DNA of 64,000 bases, from the NCBI RefSeq assembly GCF_020736845.1, contig NZ_JAFFQR010000064.1, positions 62,001-126,000 on the forward strand. Direction: 5' to 3'. The number at the start of each line of letters is the position of its first letter. The first letter of the stretch is position 1. Source of the stretch: Paenibacillus farraposensis. GTDB taxonomy: Bacteria; Bacillota; Bacilli; Paenibacillales; Paenibacillaceae. The notes under the pieces were generated by a model. It did not search any database and was not told the DNA's origin. It saw only the letters and a list, made by a program, of their open reading frames with translations. A program made the position numbers and the translations under genes. Shown here piece by piece: positions 15,629 through 23,656 of this stretch.

Positions 15629-16555
15629 ATGAACGAAAAAATAATCATTGGCAGGGGAATGAAATACCCTTTGAATGGGATTTTGTCGTTGCCGGATCAT
15701 TGTACTTCAATGGTTCCGGCTGTGGTACTGGTACATGGCTCAGGCCCTGCGGATATGGATGAAAGTATTGGCGCTAATAAGCCGTTCCGCGATATTGCAG
15801 AAGCACTATCTGCCAAAGGAATCGCTGTGCTTCGCTATGACAAGCGCACAAAGATTTACGGGAAGCAGATGCTGAAAGAAAACCCCGGCGATGTTACTGT
15901 GGAAAGCGAAACAATAGAGGACGCCATCCTTGCCGCCAAACTGCTTAAAAATGACGGCAGAATTGACCCCGACAAGGTGTACATTTTAGGTCACAGCCTC
16001 GGCGGTATGCTCGCGCCGCGTATTGACGCGGAGGGCGGCGATTTCGCAGGTATAATCATATGTGCAGGCTCGCCGCGTACTTTGAGCGATATTTTGATAA
16101 GCCAAAATGATGATGTGCTCAGTCAACTGCCCAAATTTCTACAAAAAATAGCGAACAGGCAAATCGCGGGTCTCAAAGCCAAATTCGACGCCATCTCCGG
16201 TATGAATGAGGAAAAAGCAAAACAGACAAAGATTTTGGGTAAAACCTACGCATGGTATTTTAAGGAGATGGCCGAACATCCCGTTACCAATTATCTGACC
16301 AGAACAGAAAAACCCCTGCTGATATTACAGGGAGACAAGGATTTCCAGGTCTCCAAGGAAAAGGATTTCGCACTCTATCAGCAAATCTGCATCGGTAAGC
16401 CCAATGTCCGTTTCAAGCTCTACCCCGGATTGAATCACCTGTTTATGAAGTCGGTTTATAGCAGGGTCAAGGACTTCAAAAAAGAGTACAAAATCCCACA
16501 AAAGGTGTCTGCTGAAGTTTTGGAGGATATTGCGGAGTGGATATTGGCCAAATAA
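15629..16555 (+). CDS. alpha/beta hydrolase (dienelactone hydrolase / acyl-peptidase-like)
   Basis: Soluble serine hydrolase of 308 aa. VLVHGSGPADMDESIG holds the oxyanion loop, GHSLGG the nucleophile Ser123, LQGDKDFQV the likely acid Asp238, and GLNHLF the His270. The substrate is unknown. Related proteins are annotated as dienelactone hydrolases or prolyl-oligopeptidase-like esterases. TTGGAGG (15614-15620) lies 8 nt before ATG 15629, so the longer in-frame reading from 15614 is not the start. It is the third gene of the XRE/CPBP/hydrolase cluster and ends before a strong terminator. Confidence 0.88.
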   Translation: MNEKIIIGRGMKYPLNGILSLPDHCTSMVPAVVLVHGSGPADMDESIGANKPFRDIAEALSAKGIAVLRYDKRTKIYGKQMLKENPGDVTVESETIEDAILAAKLLKNDGRIDPDKVYILGHSLGGMLAPRIDAEGGDFAGIIICAGSPRTLSDILISQNDDVLSQLPKFLQKIANRQIAGLKAKFDAISGMNEEKAKQTKILGKTYAWYFKEMAEHPVTNYLTRTEKPLLILQGDKDFQVSKEKDFALYQQICIGKPNVRFKLYPGLNHLFMKSVYSRVKDFKKEYKIPQKVSAEVLEDIAEWILAK

Positions 16556-16651
16556 TAAGTAGCTCTAGTCTAACTCATTTTCACTTGCTTTTCCTTCGTA
16601 TATTCTTCTCCTTTAACAAGTATGAATTTGTATTTATCCCTAAAAAACAAT

Positions 16652-16712
16652 AAAGCACTGAATCTCACATCTCCTAAAAAGGCCCTAACAGAGTGAAATT
16701 CAGTGCTTTTTA
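16652..16712 (+). terminator. intrinsic terminator after the hydrolase gene
   Basis: AAAGCACTGAAT and ATTCAGTGCTTT form a long stem, followed by TTTTATCGTTTTT. It closes the XRE-hydrolase operon about 100 nt after the stop. Confidence 0.7.
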
Positions 16713-16753
16713 TCGTTTTTACCCGGGGATAAAAACAAGCATTTAATTTTTAT

Positions 16754-16878
16754 TTACGATGATATTAACATCATTTTATTAGAAAAAGCAATGCAATTTC
16801 CGAATCCGTCTCCAAAGGACATCGTTTCCTCAAACGTCACGCCAAGCATATTCTGTAGTTTTTGACCGTCTTCAAATT
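16754..16878 (-). pseudogene. HAD-superfamily phosphatase C-terminal fragment
   Basis: One minus-strand frame reads FEDGQKLQNMLGVTFEETMS then FGDGFGNCIAF, matching the Cof/HAD motif IV region (K..L..L...LG...EE...FGDG.ND..M). Stops flank it, the ND pair of the motif is lost, and the rest of a roughly 260-aa protein is absent. It is a short decayed remnant. Nothing else is evident between 16713 and 17008. Confidence 0.45.
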
Positions 16879-17011
16879 AGTGCTTGCTTTTTTCATAAGT
16901 CCCCCTCTTTATGCACACATTTCATACATATAATATGATTTTACACAGATATCAATCGGTTTTCACCTTTATGTATACAAGCAGAACCGGGATTGAAAAA
17001 GTATGTCCTTT

Positions 17012-17045
17012 AAAAAAGGATCGCCTGACATCAGGCAATCCTTTT
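17012..17045 (-). terminator. intrinsic terminator after spoVIF
   Basis: On the minus strand AAAAGGATTGCCTGA and TCAGGCGATCCTTTT form a near-perfect stem, followed by T6. Confidence 0.75.
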
Positions 17046-17100
17046 CCCTAAGTGCTTCACACCGCACAAGGGAATGCTTTCAAATCCCCTGTCACATGCA

Positions 17101-17388
17101 TCAACGGAACATTCCCCACAGTTTGATCAGATGGAACGTATTGGACGGATCAATTTTTTGTGCCAGTACAAAGGCTGTCAATTGCTCCTCCTGCGCGGCT
17201 GTTAGCCGCTCGTTCAAAATAGCAGAAGTGGACTTCACAAGATGACGTACTTTGGTCTTATTTTGCAGGTCCACTTTGGTCACACCTTCGATCTGTTGCT
17301 TAACCCGGTCCTTAAGCGCACGGTTTTTCATTTTCAGTTTAATCCGCTCCACCAATTGCGGACTGATTCCATATTGCTGATAGCTCAA
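17101..17388 (-). CDS. stage VI sporulation protein F-like (SpoVIF/YjcC family)
   Basis: Small protein of about 95 aa. Residues after QQYGISPQLVERIKLKMKN, the central KVRHLVKSTSAILNERLT and the end IDPSNTFHLIKLWGMFR match, from memory, Paenibacillus proteins named SpoVIF, a factor needed for assembly of the spore coat and GerE function in Bacillus. The frame opens at 17448, but GGAGG (17403-17399) lies 10 nt before TTG 17388, the likely start. Monocistronic, between a terminator and recG. Confidence 0.72.
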   Translation of the reverse strand: MSYQQYGISPQLVERIKLKMKNRALKDRVKQQIEGVTKVDLQNKTKVRHLVKSTSAILNERLTAAQEEQLTAFVLAQKIDPSNTFHLIKLWGMFR

Positions 17389-17499
17389 TGTTGCCACACC
17401 TCCCATATCATCGGTCATTCCCAAATATATGACGGCTGGCCTGTCCATTGTGCCTATCTAAATTAAAAGGATGAAAACAACCTCATACTTCCTGCGGAA

Positions 17500-19548
17500 T
17501 CAGTCGATGAGATCGCCTTGGAAAATCTGCTCTTTTTGCAAATAACCGCGCAGTGCTTCATATTGCGGAGATGTCCAAAAGGACGAATCCTTGATCAGAT
17601 CCGTTGCATCCTCACGAGCCTTTTCCAGCACCTCAAAATCCGCTACCATATCTGCTAACCGAAACTCGGGCAGCCCACTCTGCTTGGTGCCAAAAAAATC
17701 ACCCGGCCCTCTCAAGTCCAGATCGCGTCTGGCGACCTCAAAGCCATCGTCCGTCTCGGTCATCACCTTCATCCGCTCCTGACCAACCTCCGACTTGGGA
17801 TCAGCAACCAGTATACAGTACGAGGCATGGCTGCCCCGTCCGACACGCCCGCGCAGCTGATGCAACTGGGATAATCCGAAGCGATCCGCATCCATAATGA
17901 CCATTAGCGTCGCATTCGGCACGTCTACCCCTACCTCTACGACTGTGGTTGAAACGAGCAGTTGAACCTCATTCGCATAAAAAGAACGCATAACCTCTTC
18001 CTTTTCCGCTGGAGTCATTCGTCCATGCAGCAACCCAACGCGGTAATTCGGAAAAGCCTGCTGCATTTGAATATGTAAATCAATGGCGTTCTGCACATCC
18101 AGCTTATCTGACTCCTCAATTAACGGACAAATCAAATAAGCCTGCCGCCCCTGATCTACCTCACGGGAAATAAAACCGAGTACCCGATCCATCAGATCAT
18201 GCTTTACCCAATACGTCGAAATTGGAATGCGCCCCTTGGGCCGCTCTGATATTGTGGACACATCCATATCACCAAAAGCTGTGATCGCCAGCGTACGCGG
18301 GATCGGTGTTGCCGTCATCGTCAGCACATCGGGATTGTATCCCTTACGACGTAATATGCTGCGCTGATTCACGCCGAATCTGTGCTGCTCATCCGTTACG
18401 ACAAGCCCGAGCTGGCGGAAATACACATCCTCCTGAATAAGGGCATGGGTGCCCACGACAATGTCTAGCAGCCCCATTTGCAAGGAGGCAAGCAGCTCCT
18501 TACGCTTCTTTCCGGTCGTGCTTCCTGTCAGTAGCCCCACACTAATGCCAAAGGGCTCAAACAGCTTGTGAAGTGACCGCATATGCTGCTCGGCCAAAAT
18601 TTCAGTTGGCACCATAAGCGCCCCCTGAAAACCGGAACGCACGGTGGCAAATAAAGCAATGGCAGCAACAACCGTTTTACCGGACCCGACATCACCTTGA
18701 AGCAGACGGTTCATACAATAGGACGAGCGCAGATCGTGCAGAATCTCAAGCTCGACCTTTTTCTGTGCATCCGTTAGTTCAAAAGGCAGGGACCTCACGA
18801 ACTCACGAACTGTAGCGTTATCCACTGTGTGCACAACCCCGTCTGCCCGGCCACGATTTAACGCCCGGAAAGCTTGCATTTTCAATTGAAATAAAAAAAG
18901 CTCCTCATACACCATCCGGCTGCGAGCCTCTTGCCCCTCTCGGTTGTCCTGAGGCTGGTGTATCCCCGTAATGGCTTTTTTACGAGGCATCATACTGTAT
19001 TTACGTACAAGCAGCTCAGGCAAAATTTCAGGAATCATTTCACCGAACTGCTGAAGTGTCTGATTCATGGTTTTCCGCATCCAGCTTTGCGTAATCTTGC
19101 CACCTATAGAGTATACCGGCTGAAGTGTCCCTGAACGGGCTACTCCTTTATCGGGAAACTCGGAATCCGAAACGGTCATTTGCATTCGTTTAAGGTCCCA
19201 TTTACCCGTTACCACAATTTCACGGCCTGATATCAGCTGGTCTTTCAAGAAATGCCGATTAAACCATGTCGCGGTAAACATCCAATCCTCGGCCATCAAT
19301 TTACAAGTCAGTCTTGATTTGCGCCCGTATCGTTGGAGCACCGGAATGCCCATAATTTTGGCCTGTACCGTAATCCTGTCTCCGTCCTTCACTTCGCTCA
19401 GCGAGCGCAGACGATAATCTTCATACCGGAACGGATAATATTCCAGCATATCCTGTACGTTGGAAATGCCAAAAGCGTGAAGCTCTCCTTCTTTGAGAGC
19501 ACTCACGCCGTGTATTTGTTCTAATGGTATTTGATCCAGTTGCAACAT
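17500..19548 (-). CDS. recG: ATP-dependent DNA helicase RecG
   Basis: Branch-migrating helicase for stalled forks and Holliday junctions. The N-terminal wedge domain (about 1-150) with an OB-fold is followed by the DExH motor: Walker A GDVGSGKTVVAA, DEQH box, TATPIPRTLA and the motif VI region QLRGRVGRGSHASYC, with the RecG C-terminal TRG-type end. The ATG at 19548 lies 1 bp after the degV stop with GAGAGGT upstream; a longer in-frame reading to 19614 would overlap degV and is not preferred. 682 aa, normal length. Confidence 0.96.
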   Translation of the reverse strand: MLQLDQIPLEQIHGVSALKEGELHAFGISNVQDMLEYYPFRYEDYRLRSLSEVKDGDRITVQAKIMGIPVLQRYGRKSRLTCKLMAEDWMFTATWFNRHFLKDQLISGREIVVTGKWDLKRMQMTVSDSEFPDKGVARSGTLQPVYSIGGKITQSWMRKTMNQTLQQFGEMIPEILPELLVRKYSMMPRKKAITGIHQPQDNREGQEARSRMVYEELFLFQLKMQAFRALNRGRADGVVHTVDNATVREFVRSLPFELTDAQKKVELEILHDLRSSYCMNRLLQGDVGSGKTVVAAIALFATVRSGFQGALMVPTEILAEQHMRSLHKLFEPFGISVGLLTGSTTGKKRKELLASLQMGLLDIVVGTHALIQEDVYFRQLGLVVTDEQHRFGVNQRSILRRKGYNPDVLTMTATPIPRTLAITAFGDMDVSTISERPKGRIPISTYWVKHDLMDRVLGFISREVDQGRQAYLICPLIEESDKLDVQNAIDLHIQMQQAFPNYRVGLLHGRMTPAEKEEVMRSFYANEVQLLVSTTVVEVGVDVPNATLMVIMDADRFGLSQLHQLRGRVGRGSHASYCILVADPKSEVGQERMKVMTETDDGFEVARRDLDLRGPGDFFGTKQSGLPEFRLADMVADFEVLEKAREDATDLIKDSSFWTSPQYEALRGYLQKEQIFQGDLID

Positions 19549-19549
19549 A

Positions 19550-20419
19550 TTACCTCTCATCTCCGGCCGGCCATGCAAAAATGGCAATCGTTCCTGGTCC
19601 AACATGGGTTCCAATCACAGCGCCGATTTCCGTATAAATTCGATCCCCCAGCTCAAAATGTTCTGCCAGCTGCGCTTCAAACGCTTCTGCTGCTGAGCGA
19701 TCCGCCGTATGCCCTACAGCAATATTTATTTTTTGACCCTTTAGATCCCGCTCCAACAGTTCAATAATCCGTGCTGTCGCTTTTTTATGTCCCCTCGCCT
19801 TATCGACCGGATAAATGATACCGTCCTTATCAATCGAAAGAATCGGCTTAATGTTCAGCAGCGTACCAACCATAGCCGCAGCTTTGCCAATACGTCCGCC
19901 TTTTTGCAAGTATTCCAGCGTGTCTACCAGGAAATACAAACGGCGACGCTCACGCCGATGTTCCAAAGCCTGAACAATATCAGCCGGGGATTGTCCGGCA
20001 GCCGCCAGCTCTGCAGCATAGACTACAAGCATACCGTATCCGTATGAACCTGACTTGGAATCCACTACGGTTACTCTGTCTTCATTCGCCTCCAGCATGG
20101 ATTTGCCCAGCAGAGCGGATTGATATGTCCCGCTTACCCCGGAGGACAAATGAATAGAAACAATCTGGCTCTGAGGATGCTGCTCCAGCAACGTCGTAAA
20201 AGCCTCCAGAAAACGGGCCGGTGAAGGCTGTGACGTCGTAGGCAGCTCATCAGCCCGCACCAGTTCGCTGTAAAACTGAGCCGCTGACATTTCAATACCG
20301 TCCAGGTAGGTCGTGCTGCCAAACATGACCATCAGCGGTACAACGATTATACCGAGACGGTCTACCAGTTCCTGTGGAATATCGGCTGTGCTATCCGTAA
20401 CAATAATGGTATGGTTCAT
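19550..20419 (-). CDS. DegV-family fatty-acid-binding protein
   Basis: DegV/FakB-type protein of 289 aa that binds one fatty acid and presents it to the DAK2-domain fatty acid kinase for phosphorylation. TDSTADIP near the N-terminus and TSQPSPARF, then IHLSSGVSGTYQSA, are the conserved lipid-carboxylate-binding segments. It lies immediately after the kinase-type gene (fakA-like), supporting a functional pair, and directly before recG. AAGGAGG is 8 nt before the ATG. Confidence 0.93.
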   Translation of the reverse strand: MNHTIIVTDSTADIPQELVDRLGIIVVPLMVMFGSTTYLDGIEMSAAQFYSELVRADELPTTSQPSPARFLEAFTTLLEQHPQSQIVSIHLSSGVSGTYQSALLGKSMLEANEDRVTVVDSKSGSYGYGMLVVYAAELAAAGQSPADIVQALEHRRERRRLYFLVDTLEYLQKGGRIGKAAAMVGTLLNIKPILSIDKDGIIYPVDKARGHKKATARIIELLERDLKGQKINIAVGHTADRSAAEAFEAQLAEHFELGDRIYTEIGAVIGTHVGPGTIAIFAWPAGDER

Positions 20420-20440
20420 CCGTCAGACCTCCTTTTTGTG

Positions 20441-20481
20441 GTGGAATACCTGATGCGCTCTAGAGCGCATCAGGGTTCCAC
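20441..20481 (-). repeat. long hairpin across the fakA-like stop codon
   Basis: CCTGATGCGCT-CTAG-AGCGCATCAGG (20449-20474, 26 nt in all) is a perfect palindrome, and GTGGAA (20441-20446) pairs with TTCCAC (20476-20481) outside it. The TGA stop of the kinase gene lies in the stem. No T-run follows, so it may be an RNA stability or processing element between the two genes. Confidence 0.6.
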
Positions 20482-22254
20482 GGAGAACAAATAAGGATAG
20501 ATCGGCTGACCGCCTTCATGAACTTCCACTTCAGCATCTGCATAATGCCCCTCAAGCCACGCAACGAGTTGATCTGTGTCTTCTTGCTTCGCGTCCGAAC
20601 CTGTGAGAATTGTAACAATTTCATCACCATTCACCAGCATTTTCATCAGCAAAAGACAGGACGTTGCGAATAGCTGTTCTTCAGTCGCCACAATTTTGGA
20701 GTCTTGAATACCGATATAATGGCCTGCCTTAATATGCAGGTCATCAAGCGTTGTATCCCGTACCGCATAGGTCACCTGCCCGGATTTCACACGGCTGACC
20801 GCTTCTCGCATATTATCTTGATTGACCTCAAAGGCGACTTCCTCCTGAAAAGCAAATGCCGCTGCCATCCCCTGAGGAATGGTTTTGCTTGGAATAACCG
20901 ACACCAGGCGTTCCATCTCCAATAGCTCGCGCGCCTGCTCTGCCGCTAAAATGATATTGGAATTATTCGGCAGAATATAAATGTGCTGAGCCGCAATCGA
21001 GCGTGCTGCATTGACAAAGTCCTCTGTGCTCGGATTCATGGTTTGGCCGCCAGAAAGCACAATGTCCACACCCAAGCTTTTGAAAATATCGGCAATCCCT
21101 TCACCTGAAGCCACGGCAATAAAACCAAAAGGTGCCAATTCGTGGGCTGGAGGCTCGGAGGGCTCCTCTTCACGGACAGGCTCTGCTGGTATTTCAGCAA
21201 ACCACCCAGGTTCAGGAGCACCATCCATACCCGCAGATAACAAATCACGATGCTGTTCGCGCATATTCAAAATACGAATCTGCGTAATTTCCCCGTAGCG
21301 CAGTGCCAGATTCAGCACTTCGCCCGGAGCCTTGGAATGCACATGAACCTTGATAATATTCTCGTCAGAGATGACGATAATGGAGTCACCGTCTACTGAC
21401 AGCGCTTTCCGGAAAACTTCCTCATCAAAGGCCGTACCTTGCGCTTCACCCAATTGTCGATTGATAAAAAATTCCATGTCGTACAAGAATTCAATTTTAT
21501 CGGTTTCGAGCTTCGCTTGTGCCGAAATCGGCGCATCCGCGGAAGGTGCAACAGTCGTAGCTGCAGGTCTCCCAGTTGCCTGAGCAGCAAAAACAGGGCG
21601 TGCCTCGACGCCTTTTGCAGCAGGAGCTGTCACCAGGCCACTTTTGAGATATTGCAAAAATCCTTCATAGATATACACAAGCCCTTGTCCACCGGAATCC
21701 ACGACTCCTACCTGTTTCAGCACCGGAAGCATGTCCTGTGTCATGGCAAGTGTTTGCTTCGCTTTTACAAGCACTTCTTCCATCAGTTCCGTGATATCGT
21801 TCGTACGGCGCGAGAAAAACACAGCATGCTTGGCCGCTTCCTTCGCCACGGTAAGAATTGTACCCTCCACCGGCTTAACCACCGCCTTGTAGGCCGCATC
21901 CACCCCGCATTGCAATGCCGATGCGAACTGAAGGGTATTCAATTCCTCGTATGGGGCAGCGTAACGGCTAAAACCGCGAAACAACTGGGACAGGATAACC
22001 CCTGAATTGCCGCGGGCCCCCATCAGCAAACCTTTGGACAAGATGCCGGACATAACACCAATAGAGGCAGAATACCCCCTCTTTAATTCCGTTACGCCCG
22101 CACTCATCGTCAAATTCATATTGGTACCCGTGTCACCGTCCGGCACCGGAAATACATTTAGTGAATTGACGTGTTCCGCATGCTGCTGCAATTGTTCCGC
22201 CCCGGCTAGAACCATTGCGGTAAAATCTGTTCCATTCAAAGAACGATTACTCAA
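20470..22254 (-). CDS. fakA: DAK2-domain fatty acid kinase subunit (FakA/YloV-like)
   Basis: 594-aa kinase subunit that phosphorylates fatty acids bound to DegV/FakB. The DAK2 ATP-binding domain occupies roughly residues 5-200 (NVFPVPDGDTGTNMNLT with the Mg-binding Asp residues; LMGARGNSGVILSQ). A variable linker follows, then the YloV middle and C-terminal domains. The TTG start at 22254 has GGAAGGGG 7 nt upstream. The location next to degV, rpmB and recG is the Bacillus yloV context, but the Asp23-type yloU gene is not beside it here; an Asp23 gene lies near 58.6 kb instead. Confidence 0.93.
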   Translation of the reverse strand: MSNRSLNGTDFTAMVLAGAEQLQQHAEHVNSLNVFPVPDGDTGTNMNLTMSAGVTELKRGYSASIGVMSGILSKGLLMGARGNSGVILSQLFRGFSRYAAPYEELNTLQFASALQCGVDAAYKAVVKPVEGTILTVAKEAAKHAVFFSRRTNDITELMEEVLVKAKQTLAMTQDMLPVLKQVGVVDSGGQGLVYIYEGFLQYLKSGLVTAPAAKGVEARPVFAAQATGRPAATTVAPSADAPISAQAKLETDKIEFLYDMEFFINRQLGEAQGTAFDEEVFRKALSVDGDSIIVISDENIIKVHVHSKAPGEVLNLALRYGEITQIRILNMREQHRDLLSAGMDGAPEPGWFAEIPAEPVREEEPSEPPAHELAPFGFIAVASGEGIADIFKSLGVDIVLSGGQTMNPSTEDFVNAARSIAAQHIYILPNNSNIILAAEQARELLEMERLVSVIPSKTIPQGMAAAFAFQEEVAFEVNQDNMREAVSRVKSGQVTYAVRDTTLDDLHIKAGHYIGIQDSKIVATEEQLFATSCLLLMKMLVNGDEIVTILTGSDAKQEDTDQLVAWLEGHYADAEVEVHEGGQPIYPYLFSVEP

Positions 22255-22373
22255 GAGAATTCCCCTTCCTAGCTTAATACACTTGTTTTACGATCAATCT
22301 ATACACATTACCTTGTTCAACTGTGCAACAGGTTCAATTGAATTATACTAAAGCCGGACGACGAATACGAATG

Positions 22374-22487
22374 TCACCCTTTCGCAAGCTTATCGTACTC
22401 ATGACCTGAGCCATTCTTCCACAGGTCACATATATGAAAAACCAGCCAACCGCCCAACAACAATACAGCGGCAGGGATGATAACCAT
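22374..22487 (-). CDS. 37-aa single-helix membrane microprotein
   Basis: ATG 22487 is preceded by AGGAGG at 9-nt spacing. The frame reads MVIIPAAVLLLGGWLVFHI, a clean hydrophobic helix, then a short charged tail (CDLWKNGSGHEYDKLAKG) and TGA. It occupies the position of B. subtilis yloU, between rpmB and the fakA-like gene and on the same strand as the latter, 119 bp upstream of it. I do not know a family. The strong ribosome-binding site and regular composition argue for a real gene. Confidence 0.55.
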   Translation of the reverse strand: MVIIPAAVLLLGGWLVFHICDLWKNGSGHEYDKLAKG

Positions 22488-22626
22488 AGTTATGGTCCTC
22501 CTCTGATCTGTCCGGCATGACTGGAATAACAGTTCACATTTTAATATATACAAGAATAGTCGGAGTGATAACTATCCCATATTGTACTATAATGCGAAAG
22601 AGAAATAAATAAAGTTTTTGAATCAG

Positions 22627-22771
22627 TTGACGGAGCTTTTTTGACTATGATATTATATATAAGTATTGTTTTGTTCAGGTTAGTGACTTACAAAGTCCGG
22701 CTGACCCAGTCGGCCTGAAGAGCGACCCGTTCCATACGGAACGTGGTTATTTCAGAATAGGAGGTGGAATC
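22627..22771 (+). promoter_or_regulatory. promoter and structured leader of rpmB
   Basis: TTGACG (22627-22632), 18-nt spacer, TATTAT (22651-22656); a second TTGACT lies inside the spacer. The 105-110-nt leader can fold CCGGCTG-ACC-CAGTCGG and CGTTCC-ATAC-GGAACG before GGAGGTG and the ATG. It may be an autoregulatory ribosomal-protein leader, but I cannot match it to a known one. The stretch 22488-22626 holds nothing else recognisable. Confidence 0.45.
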
Positions 22772-22960
22772 ATGTCTCGTAAATGTTCTGTAACAGGCAA
22801 AAAGCCTAGCAGCGGTAACCACGTATCTCACGCTAATAACCGTAATCGCCGTACTTGGGGCGTCAACGTACAAAAAGTTCGCATTCTCGTTAACGGTAAG
22901 CCAAAACGCGTTTATGTCAGCACTCGTGCTTTGAAAGCAGGTAAAGTGACTCGCGTGTAG
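22772..22960 (+). CDS. rpmB: 50S ribosomal protein L28
   Basis: 62-aa ribosomal large-subunit protein. [20 protein letters not shown] and the centre [13 protein letters not shown], then [15 protein letters not shown], are diagnostic for bL28. The N-terminal half keeps Cys only at position 5, as in the zinc-free form. AGGAGGTGG precedes the ATG. Orientation opposite to fakA and spoVM is the same as in Bacillus. Confidence 0.97.
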   Translation: MSRKCSVTGKKPSSGNHVSHANNRNRRTWGVNVQKVRILVNGKPKRVYVSTRALKAGKVTRV

Positions 22961-22983
22961 TCGTAAAAATAACGTTATAAACA

Positions 22984-23015
22984 AAAAGCACCTCGTTTTA
23001 AACGGGTGCTTTTTT
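22984..23015. terminator. bidirectional terminator between rpmB and the spoVM unit
   Basis: AAAAGCACC (22984-22992) pairs with GGTGCTTTT (23005-23013), with T-runs on both strands. It serves rpmB rightward and the spoVM transcript leftward. Confidence 0.75.
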
Positions 23016-23060
23016 GGTTATTCGAAATGTAATATTCAACTGGTCCAGGAGGACAAAATG

Positions 23061-23153
23061 TCAGGCATCTTCCCGTGCGTTTTTACCGTTTATTACTGTG
23101 CTGGCGAGCTGCTGCAGCCCGGGAAGCATGCCCCGTGTACCTCGGATTTTCAT
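23061..23153 (-). CDS. candidate 30-aa microprotein after spoVM
   Basis: ATG 23153 lies 30 nt after the spoVM stop on the same strand with AGG 8 nt upstream. It reads MKIRGTRGMLPGLQQLAST then VINGKNAREDA. Transcript boundaries (spoVM promoter side and the terminator at 22984-23015) would include it. A 40-codon frame on the opposite strand (23058-23180) starts behind AGGAGG, so which strand codes is not certain. Family unknown. Confidence 0.3.
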   Translation of the reverse strand: MKIRGTRGMLPGLQQLASTVINGKNAREDA

Positions 23154-23183
23154 TCTGCAACCTATGTTTATCTTGTGTGAAAT

Positions 23184-23264
23184 TCAGTTTTTCTGGAATG
23201 TATTCAAAATGGCTTTGACGAATCCACCCAGAAATTTTGGTAATTTGATCGTATAAAACTTCAT
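23184..23264 (-). CDS. spoVM: stage V sporulation protein SpoVM
   Basis: 26-aa amphipathic peptide that recognises the positively curved forespore membrane and anchors SpoIVA to start coat assembly. The sequence MKFYTIKLPKFLGGFVKAIL, ending NTFQKN, is nearly that of B. subtilis SpoVM, including the helix-kinking Pro9. GGAGG lies 7 nt before the ATG. It has the conserved location beside rpmB in the opposite orientation. It follows a terminator, so it must have its own promoter. GCATAAACTA about 45 nt upstream is reminiscent of a sigma-E -10 element (CATACANT), weakly. Confidence 0.95.
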   Translation of the reverse strand: MKFYTIKLPKFLGGFVKAILNTFQKN

Positions 23265-23340
23265 GCCTCACCCTCCCCATCATTCTCCTGCACCCGTTCT
23301 CTGTAGTTTATGCAATCTATAGATAGTTGTTACCCCACAA

Positions 23341-23375
23341 AAAAAAGGCTACATGAGAATCCCGCTCATGTAACC
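23341..23375 (-). terminator. intrinsic terminator closing the rlmN-rpe operon
   Basis: On the minus strand TACATGAG and CTCATGTA pair around a 7-nt loop and are followed by T8. It separates this operon from spoVM. Confidence 0.75.
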
Positions 23376-23399
23376 ATATTTATGCACAACCATCCCAGG

Positions 23400-23636
23400 C
23401 TATACCATCAGACAAGTCCGCGAACATACAGATATGCCGAGAGCATAAAAATAAACAGGATGTAAATAAAGTAAGATGCACACTATAAAACCGATGCGCA
23501 AGCCACGTCGTTCATTTTTACGAAAGTAAAACAGAACAATAAGAACAGCGAACAGGGAAAGAAGGGCATTCCACGGAGCCTTCACCAGCGAGAAGCTGCC
23601 AAGGGCCAGGCCTGTCGCCATGCTCGCTGCAGTCAT
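23400..23636 (-). CDS. small hydrophobic membrane protein, possibly frameshifted
   Basis: Starts 21 bp after rpe. One frame (from an ATG at 23636 or, more naturally, MATGLALGS at 23621) gives a helix LLSLFAVLIVLFYF, a charged RKNERRGLR loop and then IGFIV. From about 23480 a second frame gives a more natural continuation (ASYFIYILFIFMLSAYLYV, ending at 23408), whereas the first frame degrades to Cys/His-rich sequence. This suggests a one-base shift in a two-helix protein. No good ribosome-binding site. I do not recognise the family. Confidence 0.4.
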   Translation of the reverse strand: MTAASMATGLALGSFSLVKAPWNALLSLFAVLIVLFYFRKNERRGLRIGFIVCILLYLHPVYFYALGISVCSRTCLMV

Positions 23637-23656
23637 CCATAACGCTTAGGCTAGCT

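Noticed and set aside
16556..17100. Non-coding RNA gene in the 545-bp gap
   Set aside because: The gap is accounted for by two terminators and a HAD phosphatase remnant; no further structure seen.
21439..22005. Plus-strand frame of 188 codons within the fakA-like gene
   Set aside because: Shadow of a conserved DAK2 protein; no start signals.
23058..23180. 40-codon plus-strand frame behind AGGAGG
   Set aside because: It lies opposite the end of the spoVM unit and the candidate microprotein; the AGGAGG is part of a small palindrome, and composition (many Cys, Tyr, His) is shadow-like. Kept as the alternative to the minus frame, not as a feature.
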